This document shows positions 7,819 to 14,537 of a stretch of 22,916 bases of DNA, one piece after another. Made by a program: the position numbers and the translations under genes. The notes under the pieces were generated by a model. The model was given only the letters and a program-made list of their open reading frames with translations. It did no database searches and was not told the DNA's origin. The stretch covers positions 1 to 22,916 of the forward strand of contig CBFDCV010000011.1 in NCBI GenBank assembly GCA_965603395.1. The letters run 5' to 3'. Source of the DNA: CAYSWS01 sp965603395. Its GTDB lineage: Bacteria; Patescibacteriota; WWE3; UBA101185; UBA10185. Within the stretch, counting starts at the first letter, position 1; each line of letters starts with the position of its first letter.

Positions 7819-8703
7819 TTAAAACAGGTTAACGTAAAAATCCCAAATCTCCGCTCCCCAAACCAGAGCAATGACACTCCCTGCAATTAAAAATGGCCCA
7901 AATGGCACCGTGTCTTTCAGAGTTTTTATCTTAAGCATTACTAACGCCAAACTAACAGTAGCCCCTAAAATAAACCCTAAAAATATGGCGATGATGTTTT
8001 GAGGAAAACCGTTGAACAAACCAATGAGAAAACCCAACCTTATGTCTCCACCGCCCATACCTTTACCTTTTGTGATGGCTACCAAAAAAGCAAAAAATCC
8101 CGCTATGACAGTGGAACTCAGCAGTACCATGCCCAAAGCCTTCAACATATTATAAACCTGTATTTGAAGGTATCCCGCTTCCAAAAGGTATACACCAAAG
8201 GCATCGGCGCTTAGCTGGCGGTGGTATAAAAATAGGTACAAGGAGGAATTAAGTATCATGAAAAGCAGTACGAAAATAATAGCCGGATAAACAATTTTGT
8301 TGGGTATCATCTTAAATTTAAGATCTGTGAGTAGAAGTACAATATAAGCGCTTCCCACAATTAATAAGTAGACAAATGAGATGATGGTTGAATAGCTTAC
8401 TGCTATAAATACAGACGATAAATATGCTGCCCCCATAAACATCAAGCCCGTGAGGATCTCTGAGGCGGGGTAGTACCATGATAATTTCTTCTTGCAGTAT
8501 GCGCACTTTCCTTTTTGAATCATGAAGGATAACAAAGGTATGAGATGTTTGGCTTCTAGAGGTTTTTTGCAGCTGTTGCACTTTGATCTTCCGGTTAAAA
8601 TTTTATTTTTAGTTAATATTCTATCCGATACTAAATTTAAAAATGAACCAAACAGTAAACCGGAGATGAAAGTTAAAATATATAATAATACTTGTTGCAA
8701 CAT
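7819..8703 (-). CDS. pilD: Prepilin peptidase / N-methyltransferase (A24 family)
   Basis: This encodes 294 residues of a polytopic membrane aspartic protease. It cuts type IV prepilin leaders after glycine and methylates the new N-terminal phenylalanine. The cytoplasmic N-terminal domain carries the zinc-type tetracysteine set Cys42, Cys45, Cys67, Cys70. The catalytic aspartates are Asp127 (in LTDLKFKMIP) and Asp220 (in the GGGD motif after GKGMG). About eight hydrophobic segments are visible, and the length is typical of the family. Its substrates are presumably the two pilins in this window (8860-9366 and 16535-17035). It is the last gene of the pilus block, 156 bases after the pilin and beyond a terminator-like hairpin, so it may depend on read-through or a weak promoter of its own. 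There is no clear Shine-Dalgarno. Confidence 0.95.
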   Translation of the reverse strand: MLQQVLLYILTFISGLLFGSFLNLVSDRILTKNKILTGRSKCNSCKKPLEAKHLIPLLSFMIQKGKCAYCKKKLSWYYPASEILTGLMFMGAAYLSSVFIAVSYSTIISFVYLLIVGSAYIVLLLTDLKFKMIPNKIVYPAIIFVLLFMILNSSLYLFLYHRQLSADAFGVYLLEAGYLQIQVYNMLKALGMVLLSSTVIAGFFAFLVAITKGKGMGGGDIRLGFLIGLFNGFPQNIIAIFLGFILGATVSLALVMLKIKTLKDTVPFGPFLIAGSVIALVWGAEIWDFYVNLF

Positions 8704-8738
8704 ACTTTGGTAAGTTTAGCATAATTTGGTAACGCAAA

Positions 8739-8760
8739 GAACCCCCAGGTATGGGGGCTC
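8739..8760 (-). terminator. Hairpin terminator after the pilin
   Basis: Read on the minus strand, GAGCCCCCA (8760-8752) pairs with TGGGGGTTC (8747-8739) across a 4-base loop, with one G-T wobble, followed by a short T run. A GC-rich stem in this AT-rich gap suggests an intrinsic or partial terminator separating the highly expressed pilin from the peptidase gene. Confidence 0.6.
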
Positions 8761-8821
8761 CTTCAATAAATAACGCTAATCAAACACCTCAGAACCAACG
8801 TTTACACGTCGTTAGGGATTT

Positions 8822-8876
8822 GCCTACCACCATCTTAATTACTTTTTTCAAAGTAACTACTAGATGATGGTAAGGC
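8822..8876 (-). other. Extended stem-loop spanning the pilin stop codon
   Basis: The last pilin codons (8863-8876) can pair with GATGGTGGTAGGC in the 3' region (8834-8822) with one bulge and one wobble. Inside is a second perfect stem of TTACTTT with AAAGTAA around a 4-base loop (8840-8857). It lacks a U tract, so it is more likely an mRNA-stabilising or 3'-processing structure than the terminator itself. Confidence 0.5.
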
Positions 8877-9366
8877 TTGTTCCTATTTCAAATACGGCGT
8901 TGTCATTTCCACCATCTACGGTCATCTTGTTCACGTTATCCGGAGATTCCAGAACACAGTTGATCTCATAAGCTGATACTGTGGCTGCGTATACATATTC
9001 CAGACCTAAGGCGGTGTCGTTTGTCGGGTCGACCGGTAATGTGGCCAGGTATTTACTTAAACCTGTTTTTGTGGCCGGAATTGTGAATTTCACAAAACCG
9101 TTAATACCATCAACTGATTGGGTTCCGGTTACGCTTGTGCATGTAACACAACCTGCGGTATCCGATATAGTGATTTCAGCGTCAGCCAAGGATAAACCTA
9201 AGGCTTTGTGAATGGTATCCATATCCTGAAGTCTTTGAGAATCTCTGGCCTTCATAAGAAGCTGAGCAGGATTGATGGCAATCAATACTATACCAGCCAA
9301 AATACCCACAATGGCGATAACAACAAGTAATTCTACTAATGTAAAACCTTTTTGTTTTTTAAGCAT
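8860..9366 (-). CDS. Type IV pilin (prepilin), probable major subunit
   Basis: This encodes 168 residues. The class III leader is short (residues 1-7, MLKKQKG), cut after Gly7 so mature pilin starts with Phe8; Glu12 is the conserved Glu5 that pairs neighbouring subunits. A hydrophobic helix runs from about 8 to 32. The C-terminal globular domain has a GCVTC motif (Cys73, Cys76), a lone Cys137, and a conserved DGGNDNAVFE segment at 151-160. Both motifs recur in the pilin-like gene at 16535-17035. It lies 67 bases after pilC with the best ribosome site of the operon (AAAGGGGGTG, 9 bases before ATG), and its 3' end is structured and terminated. Together these suggest high expression relative to the assembly genes. 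The AT-rich gap before it may hold its own promoter. Confidence 0.93.
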   Translation of the reverse strand: MLKKQKGFTLVELLVVIAIVGILAGIVLIAINPAQLLMKARDSQRLQDMDTIHKALGLSLADAEITISDTAGCVTCTSVTGTQSVDGINGFVKFTIPATKTGLSKYLATLPVDPTNDTALGLEYVYAATVSAYEINCVLESPDNVNKMTVDGGNDNAVFEIGTSLTII

Positions 9367-9375
9367 TTAGGACTT

Positions 9376-9385
9376 CACCCCCTTT
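9376..9385 (-). promoter_or_regulatory. Strong ribosome-binding site of the pilin gene
   Basis: Read on the minus strand, AAAGGGGGTG sits 9 bases before ATG 9366 and is close to the full anti-Shine-Dalgarno complement. It stands out here because many genes in the window have none. Confidence 0.8.
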
Positions 9386-9433
9386 TAAATAAGTTAATTT
9401 TATATTTTAATTTCAAAAGCCAAAATACCAACT

Positions 9434-10636
9434 TTATATGGCGCTGGTAATTTTATAAATTGGTGTGATGATCGAAATAATTAAAAAGCCTACCATTCCC
9501 CCTAGCATTAACAATATAACCGGTTCTAATGCCGCCGAAAGGCCTTTTACTGAATGGTCCACTTCCCCCTCCAAGTAGTTAGCAACTCTATCCAGTACCT
9601 CATCTAGCTGACCTGTTTCTTCTCCTACACTTACCATTTGACCAAGTAGGGGAGGAAAGATCGTGTTAGTTTTTACATACTCTGAAAGGGCGTTGCCTTT
9701 CTCAACCGCTGAAGCTGCTTCATAAGCAGCTTCTCTGAAACTCTTGTTTCTCATTACTCCTGCAACAATGTTTAGGGCCTCCACAATAGGAATAGCAGAA
9801 GCTATTAGCAAACTAAGTGTTCGAGTGAAATCAGTTATCTCTTTCTGTCTATTGATCTTGCCAAAAATCGGGATAGCAAAAAACACGTTAGATATAACTT
9901 CTCGCCCGGCTTCTGTTTTTAGAAAATATCTGGCACCTATTGCTCCGGCAATACCTAAACCTATCAATACAATTATATTATTAACCATAAAGTCCGATAA
10001 AGAGATCATGGCTTGGGTCATGGCAGGTAATTCTACGTTTAAACTCTTATACATCTCAGCCAACTTGGGTATGACAAACACCATCATAAGCACAAACACA
10101 CCTATCATGGCCATAAAAACTATACTTGGGTATATCATGGCTCCTTTAAACTTTGAGTTCAGTTCCCTTTGTTTTTCCATGGTGGTAGCCAACCTTTTTA
10201 ATATCTCATCCAGCTTACCTGAAGCCTCACCGGCCCTTACCAAAGCTTGGTAAGTGGGTGGGAATGCTTGTGGGTGCCTACTTAAGGCCATGGATAGGGA
10301 AGACCCTCCTTCAATATCTCTTAAAACCTCAGAGATTACTTTACCCATGGTCTTATTTGATGACTGACTAGACAAAACGTCTAAAGCTCTGGAAATAGGT
10401 AGTCCTGCGCTTATCATAGTTGAGAACTGACGAGTGAATGCAACAACCTCCCCCTGAGGAACTCCTTTAAAAAATCCTAATTTCTCCATTAAGTTTTGTC
10501 TTTTTTCTGCTAGCTCAATGACGTACAGACCTTGTGTTTTTAGCAAACTTACAGCCAAATCCCTGGTTCTTGCGTCTACTGTACCGCTCTTTTTATTTCC
10601 TGATGTGTCTGAGGCAGTATATGAGAACAAAGGCAT
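9434..10636 (-). CDS. pilC: Type IV pilus inner-membrane platform protein PilC
   Basis: This encodes 400 residues of the T2SF/GspF family, the usual length. Two homologous T2SF domains are visible (about 65-190 and 270-395), each cytoplasmic helical bundle being followed by hydrophobic segments: one at about 165-190, another around 215-240, and the last at about 370-395. The repeated signature is seen in both halves, FTRQFSTMISAGLPISRALD and then FTRTLSLLIASAIPIVEALN, together with the Gly-Glu pairs of RAGEASGKLDE and SVGEETGQLDE. PilC sits in the membrane beneath the growing fibre and couples the PilB and PilT ATPases to pilin insertion and removal. It starts 9 bases after the pilT stop, and its ribosome site (AAGGA) spans that stop codon, indicating tight coupling. 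Confidence 0.97.
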   Translation of the reverse strand: MPLFSYTASDTSGNKKSGTVDARTRDLAVSLLKTQGLYVIELAEKRQNLMEKLGFFKGVPQGEVVAFTRQFSTMISAGLPISRALDVLSSQSSNKTMGKVISEVLRDIEGGSSLSMALSRHPQAFPPTYQALVRAGEASGKLDEILKRLATTMEKQRELNSKFKGAMIYPSIVFMAMIGVFVLMMVFVIPKLAEMYKSLNVELPAMTQAMISLSDFMVNNIIVLIGLGIAGAIGARYFLKTEAGREVISNVFFAIPIFGKINRQKEITDFTRTLSLLIASAIPIVEALNIVAGVMRNKSFREAAYEAASAVEKGNALSEYVKTNTIFPPLLGQMVSVGEETGQLDEVLDRVANYLEGEVDHSVKGLSAALEPVILLMLGGMVGFLIISIITPIYKITSAI

Positions 10637-10645
10637 ATTGTTTCC

Positions 10646-11719
10646 TTACTTTCCCTGCTTTAGGGCAGTCCTTAAATTATCCGGTTTTGTTGTATACTTC
10701 ATAGCTTCTTCCAAATCTACTTTTTCTAACTTGACTAAATCAGCCAAGCTGTGTTCTAGATCACACATACCCACTCCCAAACTCGTGCTTATAACGTTGT
10801 CTATCATATGTGTTTTTCCTTCTCTTATAAGGTTTCTAACCGCACTGGTGGCAAGCAACATCTCTACTGCCGGCGTTAATCCTCCCTGTTTCCCAATCAA
10901 AAGTCTTTGCGATATGACAGCCTCCATTACTTGTGCTAATTGCTGCCTTACCTGCCCTTGTTTACTTTCCGGAAATGAAACAATGATTCTTTCTATAGTT
11001 TGAGCGGCTGAGTTAGTATGTAGAGTAGCTAGCACCAAGTGCCCTGTTTCTGATATCTGTAATACGGCCGACATAGTTTGAGCGTCTCTCATCTCTCCCA
11101 CCATGACAATATTTGGATCTTGTCTGAGTACAGACTTCAATGCAACATCCCAAGAGTGCGTGTCTAAGTACATTTCCCTCTGTTCAATAAGGGACTGTTT
11201 ATTAGTAAAAATGTACTCAATAGGGTCTTCTATAGTGACGATATGCTCTGCACGGGAATCATTAATTTTCTCTATCATAGCTGCAATGGTGGTAGATTTA
11301 CCGTGGCCGGTAGGTCCTACAACTAATACCAATCCTTGTTTAAGATTACACAGATGATCAAGTGTTTCAGGTAAGTTCAGCTGATCCAAAGAGGGAACCA
11401 CCATAGGGATGGTCCTCATGGCCACAGAAGGGTAGCCTCTCTGGAAGAAGGCGTTCACCCTAAATCTAGCCTTATTCCCTAGAGCTACAGAAAAGTCAAT
11501 CTCCTTGTTAACGTCAAATATGTCTTTTTGATCCGCTTTTAATATTTGGGATAGGAAAAATTCAATATCTTCGGCCGTTAGAGCGTCAAGCCCTGGCATG
11601 GGAGCTAAAATACCATTAGTTCTTGTAATAGGTGAGTTAGTCACCGAAAGGAGCAGGTCAGAAGACCCTTGCTCCAAAACTTTTTCTAACAACGGTGTAG
11701 CATTTAATTTACTGGCCAT
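10646..11719 (-). CDS. pilT: Pilus retraction ATPase PilT
   Basis: This encodes 357 residues, typical for PilT. The N-terminal PAS-like domain occupies about 1-110. The RecA-like domain has the P-loop GPTGHGKS at 135-142, Asp box around 162-166 (IEDP), Walker B ending in the catalytic Glu209 (VGEMRD), and His box GHLVLATLHT at 226-235. The PilT-specific segment AVRNLIREGKTH at 293-304 separates it from PilB. In the P-loop the residue usually serine is His139, which is uncommon and worth noting, although the lysine and the following Ser are intact. PilT powers pilus disassembly, giving twitching motility and DNA or surface pull-in. It lies between pilB (37 bases upstream) and pilC (9 bases downstream), with AGGA 6 bases before the ATG. 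Confidence 0.97.
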   Translation of the reverse strand: MASKLNATPLLEKVLEQGSSDLLLSVTNSPITRTNGILAPMPGLDALTAEDIEFFLSQILKADQKDIFDVNKEIDFSVALGNKARFRVNAFFQRGYPSVAMRTIPMVVPSLDQLNLPETLDHLCNLKQGLVLVVGPTGHGKSTTIAAMIEKINDSRAEHIVTIEDPIEYIFTNKQSLIEQREMYLDTHSWDVALKSVLRQDPNIVMVGEMRDAQTMSAVLQISETGHLVLATLHTNSAAQTIERIIVSFPESKQGQVRQQLAQVMEAVISQRLLIGKQGGLTPAVEMLLATSAVRNLIREGKTHMIDNVISTSLGVGMCDLEHSLADLVKLEKVDLEEAMKYTTKPDNLRTALKQGK

Positions 11720-11756
11720 ATGTTTTCCTAATTAATAATTGTACCTAATAAACTTA

Positions 11757-13517
11757 TTACATGGCTACCCTCATTACCTCTTCCAGTGTAGTATCTCCTT
11801 CCAAAACTCTCAAGTACCCGTCTTGTAACAATCTGATCATGCCTTCCTCAACTCCGGCGTTCTCAATTATATCCGAAGGGCTGTTTTCCACGGTCAGGGC
11901 AGCTATCCTCTCAGTCATCTCCAACAATTCAAAAATTCCAATTCTGCCTTTGTATCCTGTCTGATTACATGTATCACAACCTTGTCCCTTATATAAAACT
12001 AACTTACTCTCATCAAGTATCTTTAAGCTCTTAGCTATCTCAGGATCTTTGCTGATGAGAACCTTATTGTCCTGAACCTCCTTTAAGGCCTCTCTTATTT
12101 GAGCTTGTACTTCTTTAGGCGGTTCAAACTCTGTCTTACAATCCACACATATTCTTCTCACCAATCTTTGAGCCAATATGGCGTTTAGGGTAGAGGAGAG
12201 TAAGAAGTCTTCCACTCCCATGTCCAACATCCTAGGTATAGCGCCTGCTGCAGAATTTGTATGCAAAGTAGATAAAACCAAGTGGCCTGTTAAGGCAGCG
12301 TGGATGGCTAGTTCAGCAGTTTCTCCATCTCTGATCTCTCCTACCAAAATAATGTTAGGGTCCTGTCTCAAGAAAGAGCGCAGACCGGTAGCAAAAGTAA
12401 GACCTGCCTGCGGATTTACCTGCACCTGATTGACTCCAGCTACCCTAATTTCCACCGGATCTTCAACTGTCACAATATTCACCCTCTGTGTATTAAGCTT
12501 AGATAGGGCAGCCGATAAAGTAACGGTCTTACCTGAACCTGTAGGTCCGGTAACTAATATCATACCGGTGGGCTTAATAGCGGCTTCTTCAAACCGTTTC
12601 AAAGATAAGCCCCTCAAACCTAAATCTTTATAATTAAAAATAACTCCTTGCTCCTTTAACAACCTGATAACTATCTTTTCACCATAAATTGTGGGCAGAG
12701 AAGACACACGCAAGTCAGTAAAAGTATCTCCAACCTGAACCTTAAACCTACCATCCTGGGGTATTCTTTTTTCATCTATTTTCATTTGAGCTAAAATTTT
12801 CACCCTGGCTGTAATGGAATCGTGCATTTCTTTTGGAAATGTTCTTTTTTCCTCTAAAATACCGTCCACACGGTATCTCAAACGTGATTTTTCTTCACCG
12901 GGCTCCAAATGCACATCAGAGGCACCGGTTTTCACCGCAGTTTCCAGTATCATGCTCACAATTCTAGCTACAGGAGCATCCCTGATGGTATCGTCTGTAA
13001 TATCACCTTGCGTCTCTTCGATCTTTAGGGTTGTCTGAGTAATTTCTTCCAGGGCGGCGCTGATTTCATCTCCAATCGCCTTACTCTTAAATTCGTCTAG
13101 TATTTTCTCCAACTCCGGGGTAGTAGATATGAAGGGTATGACTCTCTTGCCTGTTTTCCTCTCTACAAATTCAATGGTTTGCAGATCCAAAGGATCCGCC
13201 ATGGCCAAATGCAATTTATCCTCTTCAAGTTTAAAAGGTACTATCTTATATCTCTTTAGAGTGGTTAGGGGAATGATGTTAAATACTTCATCGCTAATGG
13301 GAGTCTCTGTTAGATCAACAAAAGCAATGTCATAAACCTCACCAAAGGCCTCTACAAAATCCTTATCTGTAACATAGCCCCTTTCCTTAATTGCATCGGT
13401 TACGGGCTTACCGGTATTTACATGTTCGAATTTAACAGCGGATAATTGATCTTCGGTGAGTAAGCCTTTATCATGAAGAACATCTTCAATTCCTTTTGAC
13501 TTTTTAACGTTTACCAT
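11757..13517 (-). CDS. pilB: Pilus extension ATPase PilB (GspE family)
   Basis: This encodes 586 residues. The N-terminal MshEN/GspE-N type domain (about 5-145) is of the kind that can bind cyclic-di-GMP in relatives; binding here is not shown. A linker leads to the ATPase core: Walker A GPTGSGKT at 324-331, Asp box VEDP at 351-354, Walker B with catalytic Glu394 in VGEIRD, and His box GHLVLSTLHT at 411-420. The tetracysteine zinc site of PilB/GspE is present (Cys457, Cys460, Cys514, Cys517). It hydrolyses ATP to drive pilin addition via PilC. It is the first gene of the operon and diverges from the plus-strand holB-like gene with 63 bases between. There is no Shine-Dalgarno; TATAGT lies 12 bases before the ATG, so the leader would be very short. 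Confidence 0.97.
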   Translation of the reverse strand: MVNVKKSKGIEDVLHDKGLLTEDQLSAVKFEHVNTGKPVTDAIKERGYVTDKDFVEAFGEVYDIAFVDLTETPISDEVFNIIPLTTLKRYKIVPFKLEEDKLHLAMADPLDLQTIEFVERKTGKRVIPFISTTPELEKILDEFKSKAIGDEISAALEEITQTTLKIEETQGDITDDTIRDAPVARIVSMILETAVKTGASDVHLEPGEEKSRLRYRVDGILEEKRTFPKEMHDSITARVKILAQMKIDEKRIPQDGRFKVQVGDTFTDLRVSSLPTIYGEKIVIRLLKEQGVIFNYKDLGLRGLSLKRFEEAAIKPTGMILVTGPTGSGKTVTLSAALSKLNTQRVNIVTVEDPVEIRVAGVNQVQVNPQAGLTFATGLRSFLRQDPNIILVGEIRDGETAELAIHAALTGHLVLSTLHTNSAAGAIPRMLDMGVEDFLLSSTLNAILAQRLVRRICVDCKTEFEPPKEVQAQIREALKEVQDNKVLISKDPEIAKSLKILDESKLVLYKGQGCDTCNQTGYKGRIGIFELLEMTERIAALTVENSPSDIIENAGVEEGMIRLLQDGYLRVLEGDTTLEEVMRVAM

Positions 13518-13580
13518 AGGCAGGATTTAACTATAAAATTATGATAACACAATAAACCAAGGCAGAGTATAATACCTTAT
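13518..13580. promoter_or_regulatory. Divergent promoter region pilB / holB-like gene
   Basis: On the plus strand a perfect TATAAT at 13568-13573 stands 7 bases before ATG 13581, predicting a leaderless mRNA; ATAACA 18 bases upstream is a possible -35. On the minus strand TATAGT lies 12 bases before pilB ATG 13517. No Shine-Dalgarno is seen on either side. Confidence 0.55.
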
Positions 13581-14258
13581 ATGAATACAGGTTCGATTTT
13601 AGTTTATGGTGGAAACGCTAAAGACCGGCTTAAAAAAATAGATGAGCTTGTTTCCCAACTGGATGAGAATTTATTAAAAACGGCTCATCCGGATAAAATT
13701 ATTGTCTTAGCTCAAAACAAGAAAAAGAGTATCGGCATAAGCCAAATCAGGTCTCTTATCAGTTTCATGTCATTAAAGCCATATAGCTCAAAATACAAAG
13801 TTGCCATAATCAGTCCGGCGGAAAAGATGACTCCCCAGGCCCAGAACGCCTTATTAAAAATCCTTGAGGAACCTCCTTTTTACGCTGTACTGGTGCTGTC
13901 TTCTAAGTCTGAACAGTCTTTGTTACCTACATTAATATCCAGATGTAGAAAAATTAAACCTGACACAAAAAAGGATGACTTTTTTGAAGGCCACGAAGAA
14001 ATAGTTACTTTTAAGACAATACTTAGCTATAACGTAGGAGAGAAATTGAAACTTGCAGAAATACTTGCTAAAAAAGAAGGTGGGTTTTTAATAAACCTGC
14101 TTGAGTACTGGATCCAAGAAGAAAGATATGCCATGACACATAATCATAAGTTCGATAAACATAAAAACATAGAGCTTATTTTAAGCCTGCTAAAAGACTT
14201 AGAAAACACTAATGTGAATAAGAGGTTAGCTCTTGAAAACTTGTTTTTAAAGATCTAA
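13581..14258 (+). CDS. holB: DNA polymerase III delta'-like clamp-loader subunit
   Basis: This encodes 225 residues. The clamp-loader AAA+ signature is clear: AEKMTPQAQNALLKILEEPP at 80-99 (the delta'/gamma family segment) and LISRC at 118-122, the SRC motif whose arginine contacts ATP in the neighbouring subunit. The expected P-loop position (about 8-17, YGGNAKDRLK) lacks the GKT residues, consistent with a non-ATP-binding delta'. At 225 residues it is much shorter than typical HolB (roughly 300-340), so the C-terminal collar domain is reduced or absent. Short housekeeping proteins like this are common in reduced genomes. It acts in loading the sliding clamp at replication forks. It diverges from pilB and precedes gyrB, and starts from an apparently leaderless promoter (TATAAT 7 bases before ATG). 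Confidence 0.88.
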   Translation: MNTGSILVYGGNAKDRLKKIDELVSQLDENLLKTAHPDKIIVLAQNKKKSIGISQIRSLISFMSLKPYSSKYKVAIISPAEKMTPQAQNALLKILEEPPFYAVLVLSSKSEQSLLPTLISRCRKIKPDTKKDDFFEGHEEIVTFKTILSYNVGEKLKLAEILAKKEGGFLINLLEYWIQEERYAMTHNHKFDKHKNIELILSLLKDLENTNVNKRLALENLFLKI

Positions 14259-14330
14259 TTTTTCCAAATTTCAACCCCCATTAATGCTTTTAAATCGTCG
14301 TATATGGCACTGTATAAGCAAAAAACGGCC

Positions 14331-14359
14331 TTGAAAGAATACAATATTTACTATACAAT
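14331..14359 (+). promoter_or_regulatory. Sigma-70-type promoter upstream of the gyrB repeats
   Basis: TTGAAA at 14331-14336 and TACAAT at 14354-14359 are separated by 17 bases, a good vegetative promoter. Transcription would start near 14366, so the 33-base repeats would lie in the gyrB mRNA leader. A second TATAAT at 14382-14387 lacks a matching -35. Confidence 0.6.
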
Positions 14360-14401
14360 CAAACAGTCGCCTTAAAAGGTTTATAATAACTTGTTTATTA
14401 G

Positions 14402-14518
14402 AACGAGTGAAATAAGTTACTTTGTACTAAAAGCAACGAATGGAATAAGTTACTTTGTACTAAAAGCAACGAGTGAAATAAGTTACTTTGTACTAAAAGC
14501 AACGAATGAAATGAGTTA
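14402..14518 (+). repeat. Tandem 33-base repeats before gyrB (3 full + 1 partial)
   Basis: Three full 33-base units lie at 14402-14434, 14435-14467 and 14468-14500. Units 1 and 3 are identical, while unit 2 differs at two bases. A degenerate fourth copy matches over its first 18 bases (14501-14518) and then runs into a TATAAT box. Each unit contains TTACTTTGTACTAAAAG. The 33-base length keeps one frame open through all units in phase with gyrB, encoding an 11-residue repeat, but no ribosome site or ATG supports translation. There are no spacers, so it is not a CRISPR array. Confidence 0.95.
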
Positions 14519-14522
14519 TAAT
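14517..14522 (+). promoter_or_regulatory. gyrB: TATAAT box just before gyrB
   Basis: A perfect TATAAT lies 15 bases before ATG 14538, directly after the partial fourth repeat. A start near 14529 would give an mRNA leader of under 10 bases, matching the lack of a Shine-Dalgarno. No good -35 is found at 17 bases; TTGTAC in the third repeat is 23 bases away. Confidence 0.45.
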
Positions 14523-14537
14523 ATTTCTTTGTTAAGT

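Noticed and set aside
9744..10253. 169-residue plus-strand frame opposite pilC
   Set aside because: It is antisense to a clear PilC protein, with no start signals or recognisable motifs.
14402..14518. CRISPR array
   Set aside because: The units are directly adjacent with no unique spacers, and no cas genes are present.
14391..14537. N-terminal extension of GyrB from a TTG start through the repeats
   Set aside because: There is no ribosome site, the start is weak, and the 49 added residues are just translated repeats. GyrB proteins normally begin near ATG 14538.
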